Positions 1 to 9,699 of a DNA stretch of 64,000 nt are shown here, one piece after another. Where the stretch lies: NCBI GenBank assembly GCA_009760855.2, contig WPIO01000101.1, forward strand, positions 1,408,501 to 1,472,500, in the 5' to 3' direction. A program made the translations under genes and the position numbers. Positions within the stretch are counted from its first letter, which is position 1. Each line of letters starts with the position of its first letter. The DNA is from Cristatella mucedo (Eukaryota; Bryozoa; Phylactolaemata; Cristatellidae). The notes beneath the pieces are model-generated. The model was not told the DNA's origin, ran no database searches, and worked only from the letters and a program-made list of their open reading frames with translations.

Positions 1-459
1 CAAGTGCTCCATCTTGTGGCGTAGCGGAGGAATGGATGGACTTTCTCGCTTTAATTAGTAGAGATTAACGGTCCATCCGGTGATCAATTTAGGCACGCAC
101 TTTTTTAAATGCATCTGCTGGATCATTAATGTGAGAAATTGGCAGCCTGTCAGCAGCATTATACGGGCTAGGCAGTCTGTCTCAGCTGTGACACGACATC
201 GACGCGGTAGCAGCGCCGCCGCGCTTTTTCGTAGGTAGATGCTAACTCTCGGCAGCTACCAACAAACGAGTGGAATTAGGGGTCCATCTGACTTCTGGCC
301 TCTTCTATTGCAGCCCGCAAAAAAAGAAGCTCCGGATGCCGGCGGAGGTTGGTTGGGCTGCTGAGACATCGCATCGCAGAAAATCATCTACAATATGTTC
401 CGTGCTGCACTATGGTGATGGCTATGTGTAAACCTATAGGGAGAATGCAGCGGAACCAA
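1..459. other. unassigned intergenic DNA
   Basis: I see no convincing exon, RNA gene or repeat here. The short open frame that starts near 349 runs into the LINE tail beginning at 460 and is not credible as a gene. Confidence 0.5.
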
Positions 460-1290
460 CAAATAATAATAATAATACACTTGATAAAGGAACCTCAGAG
501 AACTCAATCTCTTTCTAGGCGCTTGACATTTGCTGCAAAGGAAACACGATCGAATGGTGAGTGGTGGCCTGCTTAATAAACAACATGAATAACATGGTTA
601 GGAGTGACATGCACAGGGTCAGCATGCAAGTGTGTTTAATGGCAGCATACATAGCATACTGTCAGCATGCATGAGCACATGAAGGACGAATCACAGGGAC
701 TCACTAAATGCTGTCATAAATAGGTGCGTTTTTAATTTCTTTTTAACTGTGGTCAAGTAAGGAGGTGTCGTGAGGCAAGTCGTGAGTGAGTTTCAGGCTT
801 TGGAAGCATACGAACTACAGGCACGGTCTCCAAAGAACTTGAGATTTTTACTAGGCATGAGTAAATAATTAGATTCCGAAAAGCGGGTAGTACGATGCTG
901 AGCCTGGTGGGGGGAGTAGATCTGATAGCCGTAGGCTGTAGCGAAAGAAGAAAGCGACCTAAAAGTGAGTCACGTGAGCCTTGAAATCGATGCGCTGCTC
1001 GACTGGGAGCCAGCGCAGGTCGGCTACATGTGGTGTTATGTGGCAACTGCACCGTCACGACAGACAAGTATAGCTGCGGAGTTTTGCACCAGCTGCAATC
1101 GCCTGATTGCACATGCCTTTAGGCCAGCAAGCAGTGAGTTACAGAAGTCATTACGAGATATCACAAATGTATGGACCAACTTAGATGTGGCATATTTATC
1201 AAACAAGCCCGAATTTTAGCAATGTTAAGTAGCTGAAAGTAGGCAGACTTGACTGTGAGGCTGATTTGATCATTAAATGAAAGGTCAGCA
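460..1290 (-). mobile_element. LINE A copy, 3' part, degenerate
   Basis: It begins with an AAT trinucleotide tail and the LINE A 3' signature (complement of a GCGCCTAGAAAGAGATTAAG-type box), then continues into decayed C-terminal reverse-transcriptase sequence read on the minus strand. The same order of landmarks occurs in the better copy at 22745-24035. It is 5' truncated and has stops and frameshifts. Confidence 0.85.
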
Positions 1291-1539
1291 TGCTTGTGCG
1301 TTCGGGTCTTACTTCTCCAGAGATTTCGGCACCGGGCTGAGCACCGCGTTCAGCTCAGATGGCGACCGAGTAGAGCCAAAGTCCTTACGTGCAGTCCCCA
1401 CGGTTACGCACTAGGTCACAAACTAATTGGTGACCTCTGGCAAACTCATGGGCAGAGCCCTTTTCGGCCCGTCGCTCACTGGATTTCTCGTCAAAGCTTG
1501 GGAGCAAAGCAGCCTGAGCGTTCCACGTGGTGGCCAGCA

Positions 1540-1742
1540 GGGCAAGGCAGGTCAGGTCAGGGCAGGGCAGGGCAGGGCAGGGCAGGGCAGGGCAGGGCAG
1601 GGCAGGGCAGGGCAGGGCAGGGCAGGGCAGGGCAGGGCAGGGCAGGGCAGGGCAGGGCAGGGCAGGGCAGGGCAGAGCAGGGCAGGGCAGGGCAGGGCAG
1701 GGCAGGGCAGGGCAGGGCAGGGCAGGGCAGGGCAGGGCAGGG
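1540..1742. repeat. GGCAG pentanucleotide minisatellite
   Basis: About 200 bp of tandem GGCAG units. They are nearly perfect, with one GAGCAG variant near 1673 and degenerate units at the left edge. The open frames through it on both strands (Gly/Arg/Ala/Gln or Pro/Ala/Leu/Cys) are artefacts of the repeat. Confidence 0.95.
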
Positions 1743-2434
1743 TAGTATCCATTCGGGCTGAATCAGCGAGATAGCGGAAATCAATCTCCGTTACGCCGAA
1801 GCTGACCAGGATGCTTAGTCGTATTATCGCGAGGGCTCTGCTGTCCTGATGGACGGGCACATACGCCGTCCGCCGAAGAGAAAGCAGAGGGGAGTGGTGA
1901 CTTCGACTTGAAATCTTTCATGCTGTCGCTCACTTCACGTCCATCATCAGCTTTGGGGCAAGCCGCCTACATTTGATCGCTGGCGTTGGGGCGGGGGGGG
2001 GACATCGCCGTATAAGGTCACTCACCATGCGCTAGCATTTTTGCCAAGTAAAGAGCAAATAGCGAACGTTCTGCAATGGCGGCATTTGCTCGTATTCCCA
2101 CTGAGAAAATGCATGACGAATCCGTGCAGGCGCCTTGCTGCTCAGAAGTTGCAAAAAGCTTCGAGAAAATGGCAGCCACCACATGCAGGTCACCGTGCGA
2201 CTTAAGCCTGAAATACCCCAACAGGTCGCACCGTTGTTGTAACGTTAGTTGGTCGTGCTGCATGACAATAGCTGGCAGACAACTGCGCCGTTATTTTGTT
2301 CAGATGTAGCTGGTATGAGCCTTACAATTTCGTAGTCAGTTGACTACAGCTGCAATGAAATTAAGAGAGTTGAGTTATGGCAAGACAGGACAAGACATTG
2401 GCTCTGGATTGAATGAGCACGATTGGCACGACAG
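1743..2434. other. unassigned intergenic DNA
   Basis: No recognisable domain, RNA or repeat was found. A short G-run lies near 1991. Confidence 0.4.
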
Positions 2435-2590
2435 TACTATCGCAGCTATCACAAGGAGGAGGATGAGGAGGGCCAGCAGGAGAGTGACGACCCGTACAAA
2501 GATGATGACGAAGAGCACGTGATGGGATGCGGGATGAATGATGCAAGCGATGGGGACGATTACTCGGACTCGGAGCTCGTGACGATGTGA
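2435..2590 (+). other. acidic open frame, possible exon or ORF remnant
   Basis: A 51-residue frame ends at a TGA at 2588-2590. It is very rich in Asp and Glu (clusters EEDEEGQQESDD and DDDEEH). It has no Met near its start and a stop just upstream, so if real it must be a spliced terminal exon or a remnant. I do not recognise the family. Composition bias in a GA-rich stretch could explain it. Confidence 0.2.
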
Positions 2591-3490
2591 CGCGCGATGA
2601 GATGCGGCTATGTAGACGAGGACTCTAATAAGAAATATGAGAAGGACGGGGATGACAAAAGGTGGACTCAGACGAAGTCGGTCAAACACAGTCCGAAAAA
2701 ATTAACTTGAAAGTAAGCCTAACATGCTAAGTGATGCACTCTCGGCGTGGCTGGCAGCAGCTGCTCAGCTTCGAGCTCGCTGCTGCTGCTCTCGTTGGGT
2801 ACACGCCCCCTACCTCGCGGGTGAGTTGAAGCTGGAGCCTTTGCCATCTCCTTTAAGCCCATTTAGATATCGAAAAGCAGCTTTCGCTTGTTACGCTTCA
2901 GTTTGCCGATAAACTTTAAAGTATTCGGCCCAGATAAAGCGCAGACTTGAATGCTATTTAAGGAAGTCCGAGTCTAACGACGATCTGGCCGATTTCAAAG
3001 ACTACCTTCCTTCCTCGATTCCTTCGAATAAGAAAGCGGAAGGTTAGAAAAGCCAGCGCGCTTTTTTTCACTCGAAAAGCCCAAGTCCTGCCAGTCTGAC
3101 CCATAAAAGATTCATAAGAAGGTGAACAATTTGCTTGCAAACTCTTGATGGGTCTCAAACCCCGGACATTAACGCTTGGCCAACAAATTTTCAGCCTTTT
3201 TCGTTGAAAGAATTAGACATGCGATAGGACATGTGCCTCCATAAAGCCCCCTCCGACTAAAGCCATCGTTGAGTCGCAATATGTGACCATCCTAAAGAGA
3301 TGTTCTGAAGTTTTTCTGTATGCGATGTGTCTGCCTCAATAAACTCTAGTAAAAAGAGCTCGTCTCTTAAAGGCCCGGTGCCAATCCCTTCGTGGTCTTC
3401 CCTGGCAGACAAACTCAACCCAACCATAACTCTGCTTCTCTGGAGAACGGGCTTGTTCCTAAGAATTTCAAATAGGCCATCGTTCGACCA
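2591..3490. other. unassigned intergenic DNA
   Basis: Nothing recognisable until LINE B sequence begins near 3500. Confidence 0.4.
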
Positions 3491-3499
3491 ATACTTGAA

Positions 3500-3880
3500 A
3501 GCTTGATTTAGATTCAGAGGTCCTGGCAAACTATCGCCCAGTTTCCCTTCTTCCTTATAGTCAAAGGCTCTTGAAAAGACTATCGCTAAGCAGCTTTAAG
3601 AACACACTGAAAGAATAAATCATCAGACAAATTGTGATCGGGATTCAAGCGAAACCACTTCACTAAAACTGTTCTCCTCCATGTAACCAATGGTATCCTA
3701 TGCAGCAACGGTAACGGGAATGTCACAGCGGGGATGTCTCTGCTGGATCTATCAGCTGCTAATACGATATCCTACTTGAACGATTGAGAATAGCGATAGA
3801 TCTGGCAGACGAGTCACTAGTGTGGTTCAAACCATTCTTGTGTGATCGTGTTAAATCCTTATAGAGTGGGGTCAGGTCTC
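3500..3880 (+). mobile_element. LINE B reverse-transcriptase fragment
   Basis: Plus-strand frames, with shifts and stops, give LINE RT landmarks: a DNGNVTAGMSLLDLSAA-like block and a DESLVWFKPFL-like block. These correspond to the LLDLSAAFD and ALxWFxSYL motifs of CR1/L2-group RTs. It is a decayed pseudogene. Confidence 0.75.
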
Positions 3881-3884
3881 ATTG

Positions 3885-4200
3885 TATCTCCGTCTGTAAC
3901 TCCACAAAGTCATGAAGACCATGTGGGTGTTACGCAGGAGAGTTTTGTATAGCGCACTCACAGCCTAAGCGGCTTTCGGTACGCATTCGGTAGCCAACAG
4001 ACTTCGTCTAACGCAACAAAGAGAAAGTGGGAAGCATAGCAAAAGTCAGGAGAGCAGTTGAGGTAGTGAGTAGCATGGAAGTAGCACCTCAGGACCGCTG
4101 AAAAGGATGAGCCATAGTCAGCAGGAGCATTCACCAGATAAGTCACATGTGGAGTCTCACACGAGTCCGTCCTTGGCCCTTTTCTGTTCTCCATTTATAC
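3885..4200 (-). mobile_element. LINE B 3' end, inverted relative to its neighbours
   Basis: It carries the complement of the LINE B terminal region (GTTACAGACGGAGATAC end, then the tract with AGCGGCTTTCGGTACG). It closely resembles 14050-14300 and is opposite in orientation to the LINE B pieces on both sides. Confidence 0.8.
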
Positions 4201-4369
4201 TCAAACTCTGGGAAAGTGATTCGGGCCCATGGGCTGTTTAAACCATAGGAATCTGCTGCAGCGACTAAAAAAAACTGGTCAATTGAATACTTGCCTTGCA
4301 GAAATTTGATCCTTGATGCCTGTCAATTTCCGTTGACTAAACAATAAAATGGAACTGCTACTAGTAGGA

Positions 4370-4990
4370 CACCTCAAGTGTTGCTGGACGAGAAACACCT
4401 CAAACGTGTGGCTGGACTAGAAGACTGCTCTTCTAATAGACTATGCTGCTGTGTAACGGTCACCGTGTGCTCGGAATGTAGCTGTTGTCTTTGACATTTC
4501 TTTTGACAACTGTCTACATTTTGAAAGTTTCATTAAGAAGAATGGCCCTACAGTTGGTCGTCATGTCCAATCCCCATCTAAGACTAGGGACTGTCTACCG
4601 TGGTGGCTTTCAAATTTACGAAAATTTCGAGTGAATTACGTGGAAAGTTTTGAAGAATGCCACTCTACTATCGCAATTGCATAAGCCACCCTCTGTCAAC
4701 CTTGGCTTTGATGACAAGACACATCAGGCACCAGCACATTTTGAACGAATGTTAATTCTGGCATTGGCTCGCTCGCCTCGACAGTTGGTGGCAGACAGCA
4801 GGCAGTGTAAAACCAGCTGTCGTCGTCTGCTCGCCGTGCGATTCTAATGACTGCAGGAAAATCCACAGGAGTTCTCTGCTTTCGTACCGAAAGCCGCTTA
4901 GGATTTGAGTGAGCAACAGAAAACTCTACTACGTAACACCCACTCAGTCTTTCGAGGCTTTGTGGAGTTACAGACGGGGATACATTATAC
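4370..4990 (+). mobile_element. LINE B 3' portion
   Basis: Plus-strand equivalent of the minus-strand sequence at 14730-14950, ending with the GTACCGAAAGCCGCTTAGG tract and the terminal GTTACAGACGGGGATAC. Heavily mutated. Confidence 0.7.
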
Positions 4991-5016
4991 TTTTACATTA
5001 CACTCTAGCTTAATAC

Positions 5017-5022
5017 TTTATT
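5017..5022 (-). promoter_or_regulatory. candidate poly(A) signal for the BH3-motif gene
   Basis: The minus strand reads AATAAA here, about 960 bp past the TGA of the BH3-motif gene and at the edge of the CpG-rich block. It is the nearest canonical signal I noticed, but nothing confirms its use. Confidence 0.3.
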
Positions 5023-5978
5023 GTCAGACAGCAATTCGCATTTCGAAGTGCATCTAAAAAAGCGGCGACACCATCGGGCACGCACCCGGCCGTCGCGGCG
5101 GAAGCCATCGCGAGCGGACGAGCAGCTAACTAAAGCAAAGGTTAAGTCGATCGAGTCACCTTGGCCGCCGCCATCGCAGGCGGGCGGTCATTGCATAGGC
5201 GGAACACGTTTGGCGAAGTACAGCAACGATGGCAGCGAAACGCCAAAAGAGCAGTCGCGCGGCGTTTGTGCTCACGTCACGCCCAGCTGCGACCGCTGAG
5301 CAGCGGCGCGGGCGAACGAACGGCCGTTTCGGCGATCGGTAAGCAGTAGACTGTGTCGCCGTGCCGCCGCCGCCGCGCTATATCGGCGCTGCCTCTCAGC
5401 GACGCAGATTGGCCGCATCGAGCCCGAGCGAGCAAAGCAAGGGCACGCCCATCGAGCAAAGCAAGGCACGCCCATTGAGCGAGAGATCCGTCGAGGTAAA
5501 GTGCCGAGACTCGGAGAGCGAAAGTTCCAGCAACCGAGCTCGGCCGGCGGTCGCCCGGGTGGAGAACGACGACGGCGACGCGCGAGTCCGGTTAAGCTTT
5601 GGCCAAAACTCGGCTCAGCCTACAGGCGGCCCGGCGGGTCCGTCGGAAGAGCGCTCGCTCGGCGAGCCGACTCTAGCTGCGGCGGCGGCGTCGCGCCGAC
5701 TCTGAACACATCCTCCGCAGCGGCAGCTCTGGGCTACCAGCGTGCGAGCGAGCGCACCGGCCGGCCCGAGCGGGCGGGCGGGAGGGCTGGCGGCGCTCGG
5801 CGCCAGCAGGTCCGCACTGTCCGAGGGCAGCTTTTAAAGCGTTCTGGCGATGTTCGGGCGAGTCACGCCGGGCGCCGGCGGCGGCGGATTTCGCTCGGCC
5901 GCCACCGGGCCACACTGCCGGACGTCGGCAGCGAGTCGCATCGCGAGCCGCCGGCTTTGCTCGGCTTTGCTCGGGCCA

Positions 5979-6161
5979 TCAAAGGCTCGACGGCGGGTTG
6001 CTCTTGCGCAGTAAGTCCTTCAGGTCTTGCATGAAGCTCGAGCTCCTCCGCTTGGCGATGGGCCGCCGGTGACCGGCGACGTCGTCGGGAACGACGACCA
6101 CGTCGCCCGTAGCAGCGCCGCCATCGAGCCCTTGCGTTCGTGCCGTCGTCTGCCAGCGTCT
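5979..6161 (-). CDS. BH3-motif gene exon 4 (terminal)
   Basis: It follows a TTTCCGCAG acceptor and encodes 60 residues then TGA. The frame contains PDDVAGHRRPIAKRRSSSF and the helix-like FMQDLKDLLRKS, ending NPPSSL. KRRSSS offers R-x-x-S basophilic sites. The neat stop and mixed composition favour real coding over composition-driven frames. Confidence 0.5.
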   Translation of the reverse strand, partial: RRWQTTARTQGLDGGAATGDVVVVPDDVAGHRRPIAKRRSSSFMQDLKDLLRKSNPPSSL

Positions 6162-8709
6162 CTGCGGAAACGTCGGCCCGAGCGGTCAGCGGCAGCAGCA
6201 GCCGCCGCAGAGCGCCGCGCGACAAATCGCCAGCCCGACTCGCCGCGCCGCCGGTCTCATCTGACGCTGACGCGCCCCTCCGCCCGCGCCCCACGGCGCC
6301 GCTCATCCCAAAACGATCGGCTAACTTTAAATCAACGCGCCGGCGCGAACGAACTGACCGCTGTCGAGGCGGCGCGCTGGTCGTGCACCTCGTCCTCGAA
6401 GGCGTCCGAGATGCGTCGCAACTCGGAGGCGAACTCGCGCACGGCGAGCGCACCCACGCTGGACTCGGAGAAAGTTCTTCGGCGGAAGGCGTCAACCCCC
6501 GTGCGGGGCACGAGGTCGGGCAGAGGCTGCGGACCGACCGATGGACGACGGGCGCCTTCAAAAAAGGATATATAAAATAAATAAACGACGCGAAGGTCGC
6601 TGCCGCGTCACCCGACCAGCGGCCAGAATGCGAAGTGCGAAGCGGCTGAGCCGTCGCGCGAGACCTTCCGATAGGTGCCGGCGCTTTCGCGGTTCGACGG
6701 CTACGGTCCGCCGCGGCAGCGTCCGACTGGCTCGCGTCGGCAAGCAGGCGGCGCAGAACTACGAGGCCGGAAGCGCGACGGCCATTCGGGCCGCAAGCCA
6801 CCTTCGACAGGCGACGTCCTGCCGCCCTCGACGACAGTCGAGACCTCGCGCGCGCCTGCATCGTGGGCGGCCCGCAGCGCCCGGTCCACTCAAGGAAGTC
6901 CACCCAGCAGAAAAACGGCTCACCCAGGAAACGGTTCACCCAAAAAATGTCTAACCAGAAAAGTGGCCAAAGCGCCTTCGGCCCCACCCGCAGCCAGCGT
7001 GGGGTCGACCCGCCGCCGCTGAACGGGCCCGCACCGGGTGACTGGGGTCGGATTAAAAAAAAAAAGCCGAGGAATGCGTCTCGCGCTATTAGCTTGCCAG
7101 CCGCCCGGGGATGACTCGGCGCGGCCGCAGTACTTTTGTTCTTATTGCCGGACATCGCGCTGGACGCTGACGATGCTGCGACGCACACGGACCGACCGGC
7201 GGTGACTCACCGACTCTTAAGGGCGGACGGGCGGGCGGTGCATCTTACCTTGCGTTGCGCCTCCGTCGACGCCGCCTGACCGCGCCTGTACGTCGCCGTC
7301 GAGGTCAAGGTCGAGGTCGGAGTCACATTTCTCTGCGGACGGCGGCCGAAGGCCCAGGTAGAATGCGGCGGCGGCGCCGTGGGGCGCGCTCGTACTCAGC
7401 CACGCCCGGTGCGCTCGAAAGTGGTAGGCAGCGCCCGATATGGGCAGCGGCGCGGCGGGCACGTAAAGCCCCCGCGCGGCGGCGACGGCGGCGGCAGAGA
7501 GGAGGCCGCCGCCGCGCCGGCCGTCGCCAGCAGATTCGGTGCCGCCTGCAGCGAATCGGAAATGAATGAGCGGCAGAGCCTAGCTTCGCGCGCGGGACGC
7601 TGACTGAATCGGACTCGCAGACAGCGCTCGACGCTGGCGAGCGCCGCTCTGCGGCGCCATTATAGGCAGAATTATTATCGCTCGCGCGAGCGCCCGAGCG
7701 ATTACCCGCCGCCGCAGCGGCAGCACGGCGGCTGACGAGCTGACGAATGGCGGAGAAATCAAAAACGTGTAAAATGGCGGCGATTCAACGACAGCCGCCG
7801 CCGCCGACTACGACGGCGGCTACCAAACGCAAGGAGGCAGACGGCCGCTCCCGCGGCGGGAGAGCAGCGGAGAGCGCCGAGGAGGGTCGGCCGCCGAGCG
7901 CCAAGTTCAGCATGACGACGTACGGCCAGCCGAGGACGGGCTGGCGTCATCGGTCGCGACGTCATCGTAACGGACGCCGCGGACGCTCGGTCGCTCGTTG
8001 GCCGAATCGCGAGCGCAGCACGAACGGCACTAACCCAAGCGACTCAAAAGAAACAAACTAGACCTGGACTGGCTCCGTAACGTGCGCCCACACGTCGAGG
8101 CCAGAAAACCTTTTGCAGACCATCGCGAACGGTAGCAAACGGGTGGGGGGCTTTTCGTAGCGGTCGGCGGTTCGCTCGCACGTCGAACGGCATCGATTGG
8201 TGCCCGACGGTCTGCACGATACCCTTGCCTCTCGGCTTCCGTCGGGTCAACAAGAGGGTTCGACGAAAAGCCTCCCTCATTTCCGCACGATGGCTGACTA
8301 TTGCGTTGAGCAGAGGCCGGCGCTGCGAGACAGCTGGCGACCGCGGCGAGACGCTCGGGAGCAGTGCTACCGCTCGCTAGCGGCTGAGCCGCGGTCGCTG
8401 CCGCGGGCGCGGCGTCAAGACGAGGCTGCCTTAAGGAGAGCGGCCGGAAGGCCGGCCAGCTGGCAGACGTGCGCAATGCCCCCATCCCTACGCACCGGCG
8501 CTCGACGTGAACACTTCATCTCTGTCATCCAACGCGTCGCGGTCGCCCAGCGCCGACGGGGCGCTAGGCCCCGGCGGACCGCCGCCGGCAGCCAGGTCGT
8601 CGTCCATGGAGAAAACGCCTCGCTCTTCGGCCTCGTCGCGTTTCTCGGCGCCGCTGCCGCCGCGCTCGCGCCCGCCGATACCCGGCTGCGGCTGCTGCTG
8701 AGGACGCAT
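5979..8709 (-). CDS. BH3-motif protein, BAD-like, four-exon model
   Basis: Joining 8709-8496, 7545-7249, 6555-6359 and 6161-5979 on the minus strand gives 891 bp (296 residues plus stop) with phases 1, 1 and 0 agreeing at the three junctions. Residues 212-223 read FASELRRISDAF, which fits the BH3 spacing h1-xxx-h2-xx-h3-x-D-x-h4 seen in BIM and BAD. BH3-only proteins bind BCL-2-type survival proteins at mitochondria and promote apoptosis. Residues 195-200 read RRRTFS, an R-x-R-x-x-S basophilic-kinase (AKT-type) site, and RRIS lies inside the BH3 as RRMS does in BAD. Residues 1-171 are low complexity with an acidic patch. The C terminus has KRRSSS and a short amphipathic helix. I see no transmembrane tail. 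The model is inferred from codons, phases and one short motif in GC-rich DNA. The BH3 exon is the firmest part. Confidence 0.5.
6359..6555 (-). CDS. BH3-motif gene exon 3 (BH3 and AKT-type site)
   Basis: A polypyrimidine tract and GAAG acceptor precede 65 codons. These include RRRTFSES and, 20 residues from Ser to Ser later, LRRIS within FASELRRISDAF, followed by EDEVHDQR. The assumed donor is GCG|GTCAGT. Without that splice the frame stops seven codons later. The surrounding 441-residue open frame uses another frame and is a shadow. Confidence 0.6.
7249..7545 (-). CDS. BH3-motif gene exon 2
   Basis: The acceptor is CGCTGCAG and the donor is CAAG|GTAAGA, a near-consensus site. The exon has 98 codons with phase-1 ends and no in-frame ATG, so the start must lie upstream. 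It encodes Ala/Gly/Pro-rich sequence and an acidic run, CDSDLDLDLDGD. Confidence 0.5.
8496..8709 (-). CDS. BH3-motif gene exon 1 with start codon
   Basis: ATG at 8709 opens 71 codons (MRPQQQPQPG, later GVFSMDDDL and ALDDRDEVFTSS) and ends with donor GCCG|GTGCGT in phase 1, matching exon 2. The frame stays open upstream of 8709 without another ATG that I noticed. The start is therefore chosen as the first ATG. A second Met at residue 35 is an alternative. Confidence 0.45.
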
Positions 8710-9003
8710 CCACGGGAGCAGGCGTCGCTCCTCTCCTCTCGCCCTTCCGCTCGGTCGGCGACGTCCAAAGGTGGCGCTGCTGCAAGAGGCAGTTCGCGCG
8801 TTCAGTGGAAGCCGCTGCCGGAGGCTTGGCGCGAGGCCTGCGGCCGACAAAGGCGAGAGCGTGCTGCCCGCGAGGCGCTCGCCGACGAAAAGAAGGAGCG
8901 AGCAGGAAAGTGAATCGGGCGGCCAGAGCGGCTTCCCTCTGGCCGCCCCAGGACTTGCCGCAGCCGCGGCTGCGAGCGACAGCGCATGGAAAAAGGCGGC
9001 CTC

Positions 9004-9077
9004 GACTCGGGGTGCCGAGACTCGAGTGCCCTGGACTCGGGGTGCCGAGACTCGGGGTGCCCTCGACTCGGGGTGCT
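9004..9077. repeat. 15-16 bp tandem repeat
   Basis: Five imperfect units beginning GACTCGGGGTGCC lie in the CpG block, upstream of exon 1 of the BH3-motif gene, in its likely promoter or 5' UTR. Confidence 0.85.
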
Positions 9078-9699
9078 ACCCGACGAGGCCGACGACGACC
9101 CCGGCGTTCCCGAGGATCGCTGGCCTCCCGGAGTCGCCTCCGCCTTGCGGGATCACCTCCCCCTCCGCGCTTCGTTACGGTCGCCTGTCTGCCTCTCCGA
9201 GTCGCCTCTCCGCAGTTGTGAAAACATCGCACGAAGCAGCGCTCAGCTATCGATGAGCTGGTGGCGAGCGGGCGCTGCCGGCCCAGAGGCTGCTCCGCGC
9301 CGTCCCGAAGCGGTCGCGAGCACATCACCTGCCTTAGTTTCGAGGTCGCCGAGCGAGCGCACGGGGTCGCTGAGGCGCACGCGAGCCAACGCGCGGGAGC
9401 GAGCCTCTAAGGGGCGGCGGCGACTTCGAGCAGTGCAAGAGACGCACAGCCAGCACGTTCGCCCCGCGCCCACTCTGAATTCAAGCGAAGTCGCGAGGCT
9501 CCTGTCAGAAGATGCCGCGTTCTCGGCGCATTCTGACTTTAGGCTCGCGCTTGAAGCTCTCCGCGGCCGCCACCGAGGGCGCCTGCTAAGCCCGTGGCCA
9601 CGATATACGTCATCTTAAATTATGCGGCAAGGCCAAAATCGCCGGCGGGCGGCCACATCTCCTTCTGCTGTGCACGTTCGTCCATGACGTCACCAGTAT

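Larger units (their letters stand above)
5030..9620. other. CpG-rich block
   Basis: Strongly GC- and CpG-rich DNA with sharp edges against ordinary flanks. It contains all four exons of the BH3-motif gene. The composition creates many long spurious Arg/Ala/Pro-rich open frames on both strands, and these should be ignored. In a methylated genome this would be called a CpG island and would suggest promoter activity. Confidence 0.8.

Noticed and set aside
1294-1861. Several open frames on both strands through the GGCAG array
   Set aside because: They translate only the pentanucleotide repeat.
5863-7188. 441-codon minus-strand open frame
   Set aside because: It is stop-free because the DNA is GC-rich. 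Its product is Arg/Ser/Ala noise, and the believable exons at 6359-6555 and 5979-6161 use other frames.
8986-9618. 210-codon plus-strand frame ending near SSEVARLLSEDAAFSAHSDF
   Set aside because: The end looks mildly coding-like, but the frame runs through a tandem repeat in CpG-rich DNA and has no splice or family support.
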